A stretch of DNA of 64,000 nt from an uncultured Bacteroidales bacterium (lineage in GTDB: Bacteria; Bacteroidota; Bacteroidia; Bacteroidales; Paludibacteraceae). Positions within the stretch are counted from its first letter, which is position 1; the number at the start of each line of letters is the position of its first letter. The translations under genes and the position numbers were made by a program. Positions 34,383 to 42,982 of this stretch are shown here, one piece after another. Below the pieces are notes generated by a model. It was given only the letters and a program-made list of their open reading frames with translations. It was not told the DNA's origin and did not search any database. The stretch spans positions 1-64,000 of the forward strand of contig CAMOJA010000001.1 of assembly GCA_946616535.1 (NCBI GenBank), written 5' to 3'.

Positions 34383-34398
34383 TGTTTCACGTGGAACA
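34383..34398. promoter_or_regulatory. parS-like centromere site
   Basis: TGTTTCACGTGGAACA matches the near-universal ParB-binding palindrome TGTTNCACGTGNAACA at every fixed position. It lies in the mnmG-apt gap. In most bacteria parS sites bind ParB close to oriC and guide chromosome segregation, and mnmG (gidA) is a classic origin neighbour. Confidence 0.8.
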
Positions 34399-34405
34399 AT
34401 TAATA

Positions 34406-34424
34406 TAGTTTGCTTTGCAAACTA
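34406..34424 (-). terminator. Hairpin after mnmG
   Basis: TAGTTTGC (34406-34413) and GCAAACTA (34417-34424) pair perfectly around TTT, 8 bp after the mnmG stop. No T-run follows on the minus strand, so it may stabilise or attenuate rather than fully terminate. Confidence 0.5.
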
Positions 34425-34431
34425 AAATCAC

Positions 34432-36297
34432 TTATCTACCCATCAAAACAAGCAATACACTTACGTCATTCGGGCTCACTCCAGGTATGCGTTGTGCTTC
34501 CCCGATACTCTTCGGACGAATCCTGCTCAACTTCTGTCTCGCCTCTGTGCTTAAACTCTGTACTTCCTCGTAATTAAACCCATCCGGAATACGTATTTGA
34601 TCCAGACGCTGTAGCTTAGCCGCCTCGTTCTGCTCGCGTTTTATATACCCTGCGTACTTGATTTGTATCTCGCAACTCTCAATGATCTCCTCCGATAGAC
34701 CTTCCATCCGGGCCTTCAGTTCCGGAACTACTTCCGCCAGACCCTGAATCGTTACTTGCGGACGAAGAATTAAATCGCAGATCTTACATCCTTCATGTAG
34801 CGCATTACTGCCAATCGATTCCAACCATCCGTCAATACTTCCCTTACGCACAACTGTCTGCTGCATAAATCCGATGAAATCGGAACATGCTTTCTCTTTT
34901 TGACACCATAAGTCGTACCTCGTTCGATCTGCCAACCCCATCTCATAACTCTTCTTCGTTAGGCGCTCATCAGCATTATCCTGACGCAATAAGATCCGGT
35001 ATTCCGCTCTCGAGGTGAACATACGATACGGTTCATCTACGCCCTTATTTACCAAATCATCAATCAGCACACCGATGTAACTCTCATCTCTTCCCATCGT
35101 AAACGGTGTGCCTCCGTGTACATTCAGATGGGCATTCACTCCTGCTACTAAACCTTGTCCTGCAGCTTCTTCATAACCCGTGGTACCATTGATCTGTCCG
35201 GCGAAAAACAGATTTTTAATCTGTTTCGTCTCTAAGGTGTGATGCAGTTGCGTCGGATCGAAGAAGTCGTACTCAATCGCATAGCCCGGTCTATATAGCA
35301 CAACATCTTCCAAACCCTTCACGGTCTTCAAACCCGCTAACTGCACTTGCCATGGCAGGCTGCTCGAGAAACCGTTTACGTAATATTCATTGCTGTCTAC
35401 TCCCTCCGGTTCCAGGAAAAGTTGATGCGCGTCTTTTTCGGCAAACGTAACAATCTTTGTCTCTATACTCGGGCAATAGCGGGGACCTATACTCTTGATT
35501 TGACCGTTGAAAAGGGGAGAATCTGCCAATCCTGCACGTAGCGCTTCGTGCGTTTGGGGATTCGTATAAGTGATCCAACAAGGCATTTGTTTCAACTCCC
35601 TTTTTACTGTATCCAGATAACTGAACTGATGCCAGTCATTATCGCCATCTTGACGAACCATCTCATCAAAATGAATAGACCGTGCATCTATACGAGCCGG
35701 AGTACCTGTTTTCATTCTGTCCGATCTGAAGCCTAATTCCACCAGTTGCTCGGTGATCCCGTAAGAAGCCGGTTCGGATATTCTACCCCCTGCTATCTGC
35801 GTCTTACCGCAGTGCATCAGTCCGTTAAGAAAAGTACCGTTGGTCAGTACTACCGCTTCGGCTTTCATCTCGATGCCTAAGGCTGTCTTCACACCGCATA
35901 CCTTATTATCTTTGATAATAAGACCGGTTACAATATCCTGCCAGATATTCAGATTCTCCGTGTGCGAAAGAACCTTCACCCATTCTTCGATAAACCGCTT
36001 TCTGTCGCTTTGGCTACGCGGACTCCACATGGCCGGACCTTTACTCTGGTTGAGGAGCCTGTATTGAATAGCACTCCGGTCTGTTACGATGCCCATTTGT
36101 CCACCAAGCGCATCAATCTCGCGCACAATCTGGCCTTTCGCAATTCCGCCTACTGCCGGATTGCAACTCATCTGGGCAATCTTGTTCATGTCCATCGTGA
36201 TCAGCATGGTCTTACTGCCCATTCGGGCAGCAGCACTCGCTGCTTCACAACCGGCATGTCCGGCCCCAACTACTATCACATCGTATCTGAAATCCAT
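34432..36297 (-). CDS. mnmG: tRNA uridine-5-carboxymethylaminomethyl modification enzyme MnmG
   Basis: 621 aa FAD protein that, with MnmE, modifies U34 of several tRNAs. Seen: the FAD motif VIVVGAGHAGCEAA at the N-terminus, CNPAVGGIAKGQIVREIDALGG, TGTPARID and the YxGYI-type C-terminal IKYAGYIKRE segment. Full length. Starts 1 bp after the yraN stop, so cotranscribed from mreB. Confidence 0.98.
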   Translation of the reverse strand: MDFRYDVIVVGAGHAGCEAASAAARMGSKTMLITMDMNKIAQMSCNPAVGGIAKGQIVREIDALGGQMGIVTDRSAIQYRLLNQSKGPAMWSPRSQSDRKRFIEEWVKVLSHTENLNIWQDIVTGLIIKDNKVCGVKTALGIEMKAEAVVLTNGTFLNGLMHCGKTQIAGGRISEPASYGITEQLVELGFRSDRMKTGTPARIDARSIHFDEMVRQDGDNDWHQFSYLDTVKRELKQMPCWITYTNPQTHEALRAGLADSPLFNGQIKSIGPRYCPSIETKIVTFAEKDAHQLFLEPEGVDSNEYYVNGFSSSLPWQVQLAGLKTVKGLEDVVLYRPGYAIEYDFFDPTQLHHTLETKQIKNLFFAGQINGTTGYEEAAGQGLVAGVNAHLNVHGGTPFTMGRDESYIGVLIDDLVNKGVDEPYRMFTSRAEYRILLRQDNADERLTKKSYEMGLADRTRYDLWCQKEKACSDFIGFMQQTVVRKGSIDGWLESIGSNALHEGCKICDLILRPQVTIQGLAEVVPELKARMEGLSEEIIESCEIQIKYAGYIKREQNEAAKLQRLDQIRIPDGFNYEEVQSLSTEARQKLSRIRPKSIGEAQRIPGVSPNDVSVLLVLMGR

Positions 36298-36298
36298 A

Positions 36299-36754
36299 TT
36301 ATCTTTTCTTTCTTCCTATGGTATGGCCGCGATGATGCCAACTTGATACGCCGCTGAAACTATTGGCGTAAATGGTTCTCAAGTGCGGCACAAATGCGTT
36401 TTCTAAATGGCTTCTATATATCACTTCGTTTGTCTTCGGGTTTACCAAAATGCCGATGATATCGAAGCGAGGGAGTTTTTCGGATTGCTTGTATTTGATG
36501 TAGGCATTTCCTGCCGCAATCATCCTCCTTTTTTTATTCTCATCTACATATTCTTCCGGCATATGGTCTCCGAATGTGCTCGTGCGTGCCTTTACTTCTA
36601 CAAACACAATCTCTTTCTTATTCTCCGCAATAAGATCCATCTCAAGATGTCCCATGCGCCAGTTGTGCTCTACGATACGAAAGCCTTTCTCTTCCAGCAT
36701 CTTGGCTGCCTCCGCTTCACCGAGGATTCCTATCGGGTTTGTTACAAAACTCAT
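36299..36754 (-). CDS. yraN: YraN/UPF0102 family nuclease-like protein
   Basis: 151 aa from ATG 36754, which touches the rodA stop. PD-(D/E)xK-type motif pattern: GEAEAAKMLEEKGFRIVEHNWR, then HLEMDLIAE and VFVEVKAR. The family often sits near rnhB or mnm genes; biological role unsettled, probably DNA processing. A longer frame (from 36823) lies inside rodA and is not used. Its last ~30 residues extend beyond the core domain. Confidence 0.9.
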   Translation of the reverse strand: MSFVTNPIGILGEAEAAKMLEEKGFRIVEHNWRMGHLEMDLIAENKKEIVFVEVKARTSTFGDHMPEEYVDENKKRRMIAAGNAYIKYKQSEKLPRFDIIGILVNPKTNEVIYRSHLENAFVPHLRTIYANSFSGVSSWHHRGHTIGRKKR

Positions 36755-38217
36755 TATCTCAACTGTTCCATTCGGGCGGCATCTAACCGCAACAGGATGA
36801 ATAATAACAACGTAAAGCCCCATAGCGAACTTCCTCCGTAACTGAAGAAAGGCAAAGGAATACCGATTACAGGTAGCAGTCCCAATACCATACCCACGTT
36901 AATCGTAAGATGGAAAAGGAAGATACTGGCCACCGAGTAGGCGTATATACGCGTCGATACATTGCGTTGGCGTTCTGCGATCATGATCAAGCGCAAGATA
37001 AAGAATAGATACAGCAATAAAACAGCGACTGAACCGACAAATCCCCATTCTTCACCTACAGTACAGAAGATAAAATCGGTGTCTTGTTCCGGTACAAACT
37101 GCAATTTGGTTTGCGTGCCATGCAGGTAACCTTTCCCGAAGAATCTACCTGATCCAATGGCAATACGGGCTTGATTGACATTATATCCTGCACCCGAAGG
37201 ATCTTCTTTCATTCCCAATAACACCTCTATACGAATACGTTGGTGAGGTTGCAGCACTTTCTTGAATGCGAAATCGCACGCGTGCGTGTAACCGATACAG
37301 AAGACAGTGAATGCTGCTACAATGAATAATATATACTTGCGCCAATAGATACTTACAAAAATCGTATATAAAACAAGCGCAATGACAACGCCCATTGATA
37401 CCCAGTTAAAAGGCACCGCTACCCATATATTGACCAGTAAACTGATACCATATACAAGCAGCACGCTGCCTATTAGTATCAATGCCTGCCAGCGTAAACG
37501 ATGCTCTTTGCATATGAAATAAATCTCTACGGCTGTCAAGAGCAGCATACAACTTAAAATTCCTACGCTACCCGTTCCTAACGGTAATGGTACTTGCCCC
37601 CATCGAATACTCATCAGGAATAAAGCTACTGCAGCAACCCCTACCCATAATACATAACCACTCATTCCTTGGCGATAGAAAACCAGTAAGAAGGCGGCAA
37701 AGACAAGCGCAGAACCCGTCTCTTTCTGAAGGATCATAATGATCAAAGCCGGCACTCCAATAATGGCAAAAGGTACGATCAAATCGCGCCAAGTACGCAG
37801 TTTGTATTCATATCGACCCATGTATTTGGCAATTGCCAATGCCACGATACACTTGGCAAACTCTGCCGGCTGTAAATTCACGGGACCCAGAGATATCCAA
37901 CTCATAGATCCCTTGATATCGTGCGCTAAGAAGGGTGTGGCCAGTAGCAAAAGCAACATCGCTCCATATGCAATATAGGCCAGCACATCGTAGGTCTTAT
38001 AGTCAATCATCAGCAGTACGAAGCCTAAAAGCAAAGAACCGATAATCCACGCGAATTGTTTACCTGCGCGGTTGGAGAAATCAACGATACTTGTTTGGTC
38101 AAAGGTGTAGCTGGCGCCATAGATATTGATCCAACCGAAGATTGCTAAGGCCAGAAACATACCGATCGTCAACCAATCGACATTTTGCCATATGTTACCA
38201 CTTCTTGACGCTCTCAT
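36754..38217 (-). CDS. rodA: Rod-shape SEDS glycosyltransferase RodA
   Basis: 487 aa with about ten to twelve membrane helices. SEDS motifs: FAWIIGSLLLG, PAEFAKCIVALAIAKY and the late GLLPVIGIPLPFFSYGGSS. RodA polymerises lipid II for side-wall peptidoglycan together with PBP2. A long hydrophobic insertion in the middle (about residues 215-320) makes it larger than the E. coli protein, as in other Bacteroidota. Overlaps mrdA by 23 bp. Confidence 0.96.
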   Translation of the reverse strand: MRASRSGNIWQNVDWLTIGMFLALAIFGWINIYGASYTFDQTSIVDFSNRAGKQFAWIIGSLLLGFVLLMIDYKTYDVLAYIAYGAMLLLLLATPFLAHDIKGSMSWISLGPVNLQPAEFAKCIVALAIAKYMGRYEYKLRTWRDLIVPFAIIGVPALIIMILQKETGSALVFAAFLLVFYRQGMSGYVLWVGVAAVALFLMSIRWGQVPLPLGTGSVGILSCMLLLTAVEIYFICKEHRLRWQALILIGSVLLVYGISLLVNIWVAVPFNWVSMGVVIALVLYTIFVSIYWRKYILFIVAAFTVFCIGYTHACDFAFKKVLQPHQRIRIEVLLGMKEDPSGAGYNVNQARIAIGSGRFFGKGYLHGTQTKLQFVPEQDTDFIFCTVGEEWGFVGSVAVLLLYLFFILRLIMIAERQRNVSTRIYAYSVASIFLFHLTINVGMVLGLLPVIGIPLPFFSYGGSSLWGFTLLLFILLRLDAARMEQLR

Positions 38218-40033
38218 TCAATACGGCACTTGATATTTTCTTCCTCAGGTCTTTGCGCTGAACCTGACCTGTCAGATACTGCTCCATCATCATACTGGCT
38301 ACAGGACATGCCCAAGTAGCACCAAAACCTGCGTTTTCAACGACTACTGCTACTGCAATTTGAGGATCTTCCACCGGAGCAAAACCAATAAATATTGCAT
38401 GATCCTTACCATGCGGGTTCTGAGCAGTACCGGTCTTGCCGGCTTGTGAAATACCCTCAATCGGATACCATCTACCTGTTCCGTACTGCATCACGCGGTG
38501 CATACCTTCTTTGACCTCCGCAAACCATTTCTGTTTAATTCCTATCTCATGGCGATGCGTTAACATCGAATCATTCTTATTCAAATGCGGAGTGATAAAA
38601 TAGCCCTCATTAGCTATCGTAGCGGCTTGATTCGCTAATTGTAACGGTGTTACCAGAATCTCTCCTTGACCGATACTCAATGAACGAATCGTGATGGCTT
38701 TCCATCCTGTCGGACCGTAAGTCCGGTCGTACTCTTTGATATTCGGCACTTTACCTGCCGATTGTTCACTCAGGTCCGTGTCTTTAAAACGCTGACCAAG
38801 ACCGAACTCCATGACTGCATCGCGCCATAACTCATAGCGGTGTCGGAAATCCGCGTTGTCTTTCCCGTATCCGTCTTTTTGCAGTAAATCGCGGTACGCA
38901 CACCAGAAATATGGGTTACAACTCTGCTCGATAGCCTTATCTAATGCTACTGGAGATCCGTGATGGTGAGTACATTTGATAGGTGTACTCTGTGGACCCG
39001 AGCATGGATATAACGTATTCGGGGTAATAGCGCCCTGCTCCAGACATACCAACGCTTGTATCGTCTTAAACGTAGAACCGGGAGGATATGTAGCTTGCGT
39101 AGCGCGGTTCATCAACGGCTTCGTCGGGTCTTTGAGTAACTGATTGTAATTCTTGCTTCGCTCTTTGCCTACCAGCACTTTCGGGTTCCAACTCGGATTG
39201 GACACCAACGCCAATATCTCACCTGTCTTCGGCTCAATAGCTACGGCACTTCCGATTTTACCGGCTAAAAGTTCCTCTGCTAACAGCTGCAATTGGATAT
39301 CTAATGTGGTATAAAGATCTGTACCCGCTTTAGCCGTTTTATCCAACGCTCCGTTTTGATAACTTCCCTGCATTCGACCGCGCGAATCGCGCATCAGCAC
39401 CTCTACGCCTTTCTCGCCGCGTAACTGTTGTTCATACGTTCTCTCCAATCCGTCGCGACCCGAGTAGTCGCCCCTCGCATAATATGAATCACGATCGATA
39501 TCATTTTGGTTTACTTCACCTACTGAACCCAACACATGCGCTGCGGCCTTATACGTATAGTCACGTAAGGTGCGTTTCTGAATCTGAATACCCGGGAAGA
39601 GGAACTTGGATTCTTGCAGCGTGGCAATATCCTCTTTCTTTAATTGACTCATGAAAACCTGTGGCGTCCATCGAGAATAACCTCTGTTCTTTTTCTTATC
39701 CTTAATCTCCGCAATCCGTTCGTCAAACTCTGTCCGGCTTATCTGAAGACATTGGCAGAATGCTGTCGTATCCCAGTCTTTACCCATCTCACGCATCACC
39801 ATCGTGATTTCATAAATCGGCTGGTTGAATACCAATAATTCTCCGTTGCGATCGTAAATCAAACCGCGCGACGGATATATAGTTTGCTTAACCAATGCGT
39901 TGTTATCCGCTTGGTCTTTGGTGGATTGATCAATGATTTGAAGATAAAAAAGACGAATTATATACACCAAGACCACTACAATGGCAATGCCACTGATTAC
40001 ATACCGGCGTCTATAATTCTGATCGTTAATCAT
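38195..40033 (-). CDS. mrdA: Penicillin-binding protein 2 (elongasome transpeptidase)
   Basis: 612 aa. One N-terminal membrane helix (about 12-32), a PBP dimerisation domain starting at YPSRGLIYDRNGE, and the transpeptidase domain with STFK (Ser320), an SxN-type motif and KTGTAQ (Lys533). It crosslinks peptidoglycan synthesised by RodA. Overlaps mreD by 4 bp. Confidence 0.97.
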   Translation of the reverse strand: MINDQNYRRRYVISGIAIVVVLVYIIRLFYLQIIDQSTKDQADNNALVKQTIYPSRGLIYDRNGELLVFNQPIYEITMVMREMGKDWDTTAFCQCLQISRTEFDERIAEIKDKKKNRGYSRWTPQVFMSQLKKEDIATLQESKFLFPGIQIQKRTLRDYTYKAAAHVLGSVGEVNQNDIDRDSYYARGDYSGRDGLERTYEQQLRGEKGVEVLMRDSRGRMQGSYQNGALDKTAKAGTDLYTTLDIQLQLLAEELLAGKIGSAVAIEPKTGEILALVSNPSWNPKVLVGKERSKNYNQLLKDPTKPLMNRATQATYPPGSTFKTIQALVCLEQGAITPNTLYPCSGPQSTPIKCTHHHGSPVALDKAIEQSCNPYFWCAYRDLLQKDGYGKDNADFRHRYELWRDAVMEFGLGQRFKDTDLSEQSAGKVPNIKEYDRTYGPTGWKAITIRSLSIGQGEILVTPLQLANQAATIANEGYFITPHLNKNDSMLTHRHEIGIKQKWFAEVKEGMHRVMQYGTGRWYPIEGISQAGKTGTAQNPHGKDHAIFIGFAPVEDPQIAVAVVVENAGFGATWACPVASMMMEQYLTGQVQRKDLRKKISSAVLNESVKKW

Positions 40034-40524
40034 CTATATTTCAGCGTGTTGTAACCGATTATAACAACAATAGTTAACGCACTACTCACAGCGGTCTCCA
40101 ATAGCACCATTCCGATATGACTCCAACTCCAAGCTGCCAAAGCAAATACCGTCAGATGATGAATGATAACTAAAATAACAGTATATTTAATGAGACCGTC
40201 TAAACCCAAATTACGCAAACTGATTTGCTCATTCAGACGATCTTTATCATTCACAATAACTCCCAATAAGTATGGGCGAATGAACATCAGTAGAATACAT
40301 GCCGCCATGTGGATACCAATGGAATTGCAGAAAACATCCATAATAAGTCCGGCTACGGCACCTATAATCATCTCTACGCTCAATGGCAGCGTGATAGGCA
40401 TCATCATCAGGCATAGAATATAGATATACGGATGGCATATACCCCATAACTGCAACTGATTGAATAACAGCACCTGAAGCAGCATCACAACGATATATCG
40501 GCCGAATTGTTTAGTCCATTCCAT
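40030..40524 (-). CDS. mreD: Rod-shape-determining protein MreD
   Basis: 164 aa, five to six hydrophobic helices, no soluble domain. Low sequence conservation is normal for MreD; identity rests on size, hydrophobicity and position between mreC and mrdA. Overlaps mreC by 14 bp. Part of the MreBCD-RodA-PBP2 elongation complex. Confidence 0.93.
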   Translation of the reverse strand: MEWTKQFGRYIVVMLLQVLLFNQLQLWGICHPYIYILCLMMMPITLPLSVEMIIGAVAGLIMDVFCNSIGIHMAACILLMFIRPYLLGVIVNDKDRLNEQISLRNLGLDGLIKYTVILVIIHHLTVFALAAWSWSHIGMVLLETAVSSALTIVVIIGYNTLKYR

Positions 40525-41302
40525 TTGTCAGTTCCTCCAATTCTTGCTGATGGCCGTTTTGCACAATCTCTACATACTTCAGTCGCTTGAAGTTCGTACT
40601 CAAGCGCACGCGTATTGTATGGTACGAATCACCATCCTTTAATACGCTATTTTCTACGATTCCAACGGGTATTCCTTCAGGAAAAACCGGACTTAATCCA
40701 CTCGTTATAATCGTATCTCCTGTATTCACTACCATGTGAGAAGCTACATCCTTCAGTAGAGCATACCGAATGTCCTTACCATCCCATTGCAAGGTTCCGA
40801 TATAATCGTTCTTTAAAAAACGGCAACTCAGATTCGTATATGTATTGATAACAGGTAAAACAATACTGTAGTTCATTCCTACCGTTCGAACAATACCTAC
40901 CACTCCATCGCTATTGCGCACTCCCTGTCCACGCTTGAGACCATCATTACTACCGCGGTTAATCGTTATATAGTTATGAAGGTGATCCGTTGTCATCTGT
41001 ACCGCTTTGGCCGGAAGATAGTGTATCGACTCGTGGTTTTGAGCCGAATCCATCGCACTGATCTGATTCCGCAACGCAGCATTTTCTTCCGCTAAAATCT
41101 CATTCTGACTCCGCAAACTGAAATAGCCGCTAATCTCACTCATCTGCTTGTGTTGCCAAGCAATAGCATCGTTCGCTGTACTTAATACACTGCTGCGCGG
41201 ATACGGATTATTCAAACCTATAAGAATAAAGGCAGCAACTTCCAAGGCAATAAACACAAGAAAGTTGCTATATCGAAGCAGTATTTTTAGTAAATTCTGC
41301 AT
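40511..41302 (-). CDS. mreC: Rod-shape-determining protein MreC
   Basis: 263 aa. A single N-terminal membrane helix, a coiled-coil containing NEILAEENAALRNQI near residue 65, then the periplasmic double beta-barrel domain (LPAKAVQM, NRGSNDGLKRGQGV, VVGIVRTVG). MreC links PBP2/RodA to MreB. Starts 15 bp after mreB. Confidence 0.96.
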   Translation of the reverse strand: MQNLLKILLRYSNFLVFIALEVAAFILIGLNNPYPRSSVLSTANDAIAWQHKQMSEISGYFSLRSQNEILAEENAALRNQISAMDSAQNHESIHYLPAKAVQMTTDHLHNYITINRGSNDGLKRGQGVRNSDGVVGIVRTVGMNYSIVLPVINTYTNLSCRFLKNDYIGTLQWDGKDIRYALLKDVASHMVVNTGDTIITSGLSPVFPEGIPVGIVENSVLKDGDSYHTIRVRLSTNFKRLKYVEIVQNGHQQELEELTNGMD

Positions 41303-41317
41303 GACGTGCTACGAGGG

Positions 41318-42337
41318 TTAACGCAGCAAGAAGCCGAAGTTGTTGACATTCTTCAATGCTACGCCTGTTCCACGTGCTACCGAGTGTAACGGATCATCTG
41401 CTACATGGAACGGAATAGTGATCTTGTCCGTCAATCGCTTCGCCAAGCCATGCAGCAAAGCTCCTCCACCTGTCAGGTAAATACCGCGTTTCACAATATC
41501 TGAATACAACTCAGGCGGAGTGGTTTCCAATGCTTGCAGAATAGCACCTTCGATCTTGGATACACTCTTCTCCAAACAGTGCGAAATCTCTTGATAACTT
41601 ACCGGAACAGACATCGGTAACGCTGTCACTTTATTCGGACCAACTACAATAAAGTCTTCCGGAGCATCCTCCAGTTCAGGAAGTGCAGAACCTACCTGAA
41701 TCTTGATGCGCTCTGCAGTCGGTTCATCAATACGCAAGTTGTGCATACGACCCATGTACTCGATGATATCCTGGTTGAAGTCATCACCGGCAATCTTGAT
41801 GGACTTGTTACTTACAATACCGCCCAGCGAGATAACGGCAATCTCCGTCGTACCACCACCTATATCTACAATCATACAGCCGTCAGGACTCTCTACGTCA
41901 ATTCCGATACCAATCGCAGCGGCCATCGGCTCATAGATCATATAGACATCACGTCCTCCTGCGTGCTCCGAACTATCGCGTACCGCACGAATCTCGACTT
42001 CTGTCGAACCCGAAGGAATACAAATCACCATACGGATGGAAGGAGAGAACAAACGTGCCTGCTTAGGAATCATCTTAATCATTCCGCGAATCATCATTTC
42101 GCATGCATAGAAATCCGCAATCACACCATCGCGCAACGGGCGAACCGTACGAATCATTGTACCGCCTTTACCAATCATCTGTTGCGCCTTGCGGCCTACC
42201 GCAACCATCTTGTTGTCGGCCATCGAAATAGCCACTACCGAAGGCTCATCCACCACAATCTTATCATCACACATGATGATGGTGTTCGCTGTTCCTAAGT
42301 CAATGGCGATCTCCTGAGTAAAAGAAAAAAGTCCCAT
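41318..42337 (-). CDS. mreB: Rod-shape-determining actin homologue MreB
   Basis: 339 aa. Actin-fold nucleotide motifs: IAIDLGTANTIIM at the N-terminus, MIYEPMAAAIG, VDIGGGTTEIAVISLGG and YLTGGGALLHGL. Forms membrane-bound filaments that steer side-wall synthesis. First gene of a ten-gene minus-strand run (mreB to tsaE) behind the promoter at 42403. Confidence 0.98.
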   Translation of the reverse strand: MGLFSFTQEIAIDLGTANTIIMCDDKIVVDEPSVVAISMADNKMVAVGRKAQQMIGKGGTMIRTVRPLRDGVIADFYACEMMIRGMIKMIPKQARLFSPSIRMVICIPSGSTEVEIRAVRDSSEHAGGRDVYMIYEPMAAAIGIGIDVESPDGCMIVDIGGGTTEIAVISLGGIVSNKSIKIAGDDFNQDIIEYMGRMHNLRIDEPTAERIKIQVGSALPELEDAPEDFIVVGPNKVTALPMSVPVSYQEISHCLEKSVSKIEGAILQALETTPPELYSDIVKRGIYLTGGGALLHGLAKRLTDKITIPFHVADDPLHSVARGTGVALKNVNNFGFLLR

Positions 42338-42402
42338 AGTATATCATTATTTTATGTATATGCCTAAACCGTTCCTGAAAAGCCATTTTCGGAAATATCG
42401 TG

Positions 42403-42434
42403 CAAAATTACTACTTTTTTTCCATATATGCAAG
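42403..42434 (-). promoter_or_regulatory. mreB: Promoter of the mre operon
   Basis: On the minus strand CTTG (42431-42434), 20 bp, TAATTTTG (42403-42410); leader of about 60 nt before mreB. The stretch 42435-42650 upstream shows no gene. Confidence 0.75.
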
Positions 42435-42652
42435 CGCGCGCGTTTTTTTTTTGAAAAAAGATGTATGTTGTGCGAAAGGGCGTCCCTGTGCACTTGCCGA
42501 TATCCGTCGCGTGTGGTTTATTTTAAAAGATACTAAAAATATAGTAAGTTATATCGATTTCATCGGATTTTTTTCTCTTTCTTATCTTCCTTCTTAACGT
42601 TTGTACAGAAAACCCGATTTGGAGATATTTTATTGGAAAAAATATGCAATAG

Positions 42653-42684
42653 TTTGCATATATGAGTTTTTTTTTGTACCTTTG
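42653..42684 (+). promoter_or_regulatory. Consensus promoter without an assigned gene, facing tRNA-Asn antisense
   Basis: TTTG (42653-42656), 20 bp, TACCTTTG (42677-42684), a perfect match. The RNA would run through the tRNA-Asn terminator and tRNA in antisense and could reach the sugar-kinase gene at 42983. A 26-codon frame (ATG 42726) is its only early ORF. Confidence 0.65.
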
Positions 42685-42742
42685 CGCCGTTTTTGTAAAA
42701 GTGGTATTTGATAGGGTGTAAAGGATGACAGAGGACACAAAA

Positions 42743-42769
42743 AAAGCACCTACAAATTGTAAGTGCTTT
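42743..42769 (-). terminator. Terminator of tRNA-Asn
   Basis: On the minus strand AAAGCAC pairs with GTGCTTT, extended by TACA/TGTA, followed by a T-run; it begins 1-2 nt after the tRNA 3' end. Confidence 0.85.
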
Positions 42770-42770
42770 G

Positions 42771-42844
42771 CGCTCCCTCTAGGACTTGAACCTAGGACCC
42801 CCTGATTAACAGTCAGATGCTCTAACCGACTGAGCTAAGGAAGC
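42771..42844 (-). tRNA. tRNA-Asn (anticodon GTT)
   Basis: Read on the minus strand it gives a full cloverleaf: 7-bp acceptor stem GCTTCCT/AGGGAGC with one G-U pair, D-loop with AGTCGGTTA, anticodon loop CTGTTAA, variable GGGTC and T-arm CTAGG-TTCAAGT-CCTAG. CCA is not encoded. It has its own promoter and terminator. Confidence 0.96.
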
Positions 42845-42874
42845 AATTTTACCCTCGTTTTTCGAAAGCGGGTG

Positions 42875-42906
42875 CAAAAGTACTGCTTTTTTTTGAGACT
42901 ACCAAA
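42875..42906 (-). promoter_or_regulatory. Promoter of tRNA-Asn
   Basis: On the minus strand TTTG (42903-42906), 20 bp, TACTTTTG (42875-42882), 30 bp before the tRNA 5' end. Confidence 0.8.
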
Positions 42907-42910
42907 TTTT

Positions 42911-42942
42911 TTTGCAAAAAAATGCATTTAGACGTACATTTT
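42911..42942 (+). promoter_or_regulatory. Probable promoter of the sugar kinase-trmB run
   Basis: TTTG (42911-42914), 20 bp, TACATTTT (42935-42942), one mismatch in the -7 box. A small CCCC-GTTT-GGGG hairpin (42954-42965) is in the leader. Confidence 0.55.
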
Positions 42943-42982
42943 TTGAAAAATCACCCCGTTTGGGGCCAAAAATAAAATAAAT

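Noticed and set aside
41365..41384. Second parS-like motif (TGTTCCACGTG) in mreB
   Set aside because: Only the left half-site matches; the right half is CTACC and the sequence is explained by mreB codons. A similar half-site at about 53299 in the epimerase gene is rejected for the same reason.
42523..42738. 71-codon minus-strand frame in the AT-rich gap before tRNA-Asn
   Set aside because: Low-complexity, Lys/Ile/Tyr-rich translation of AT-rich DNA, overlapping a perfect plus-strand promoter; no sign of a real gene.
42726..42806. 26-codon ORF reading into the antisense of tRNA-Asn
   Set aside because: The peptide end LGLEPRTP is the well-known artefact of translating tRNA antisense sequence; not supported as a protein.
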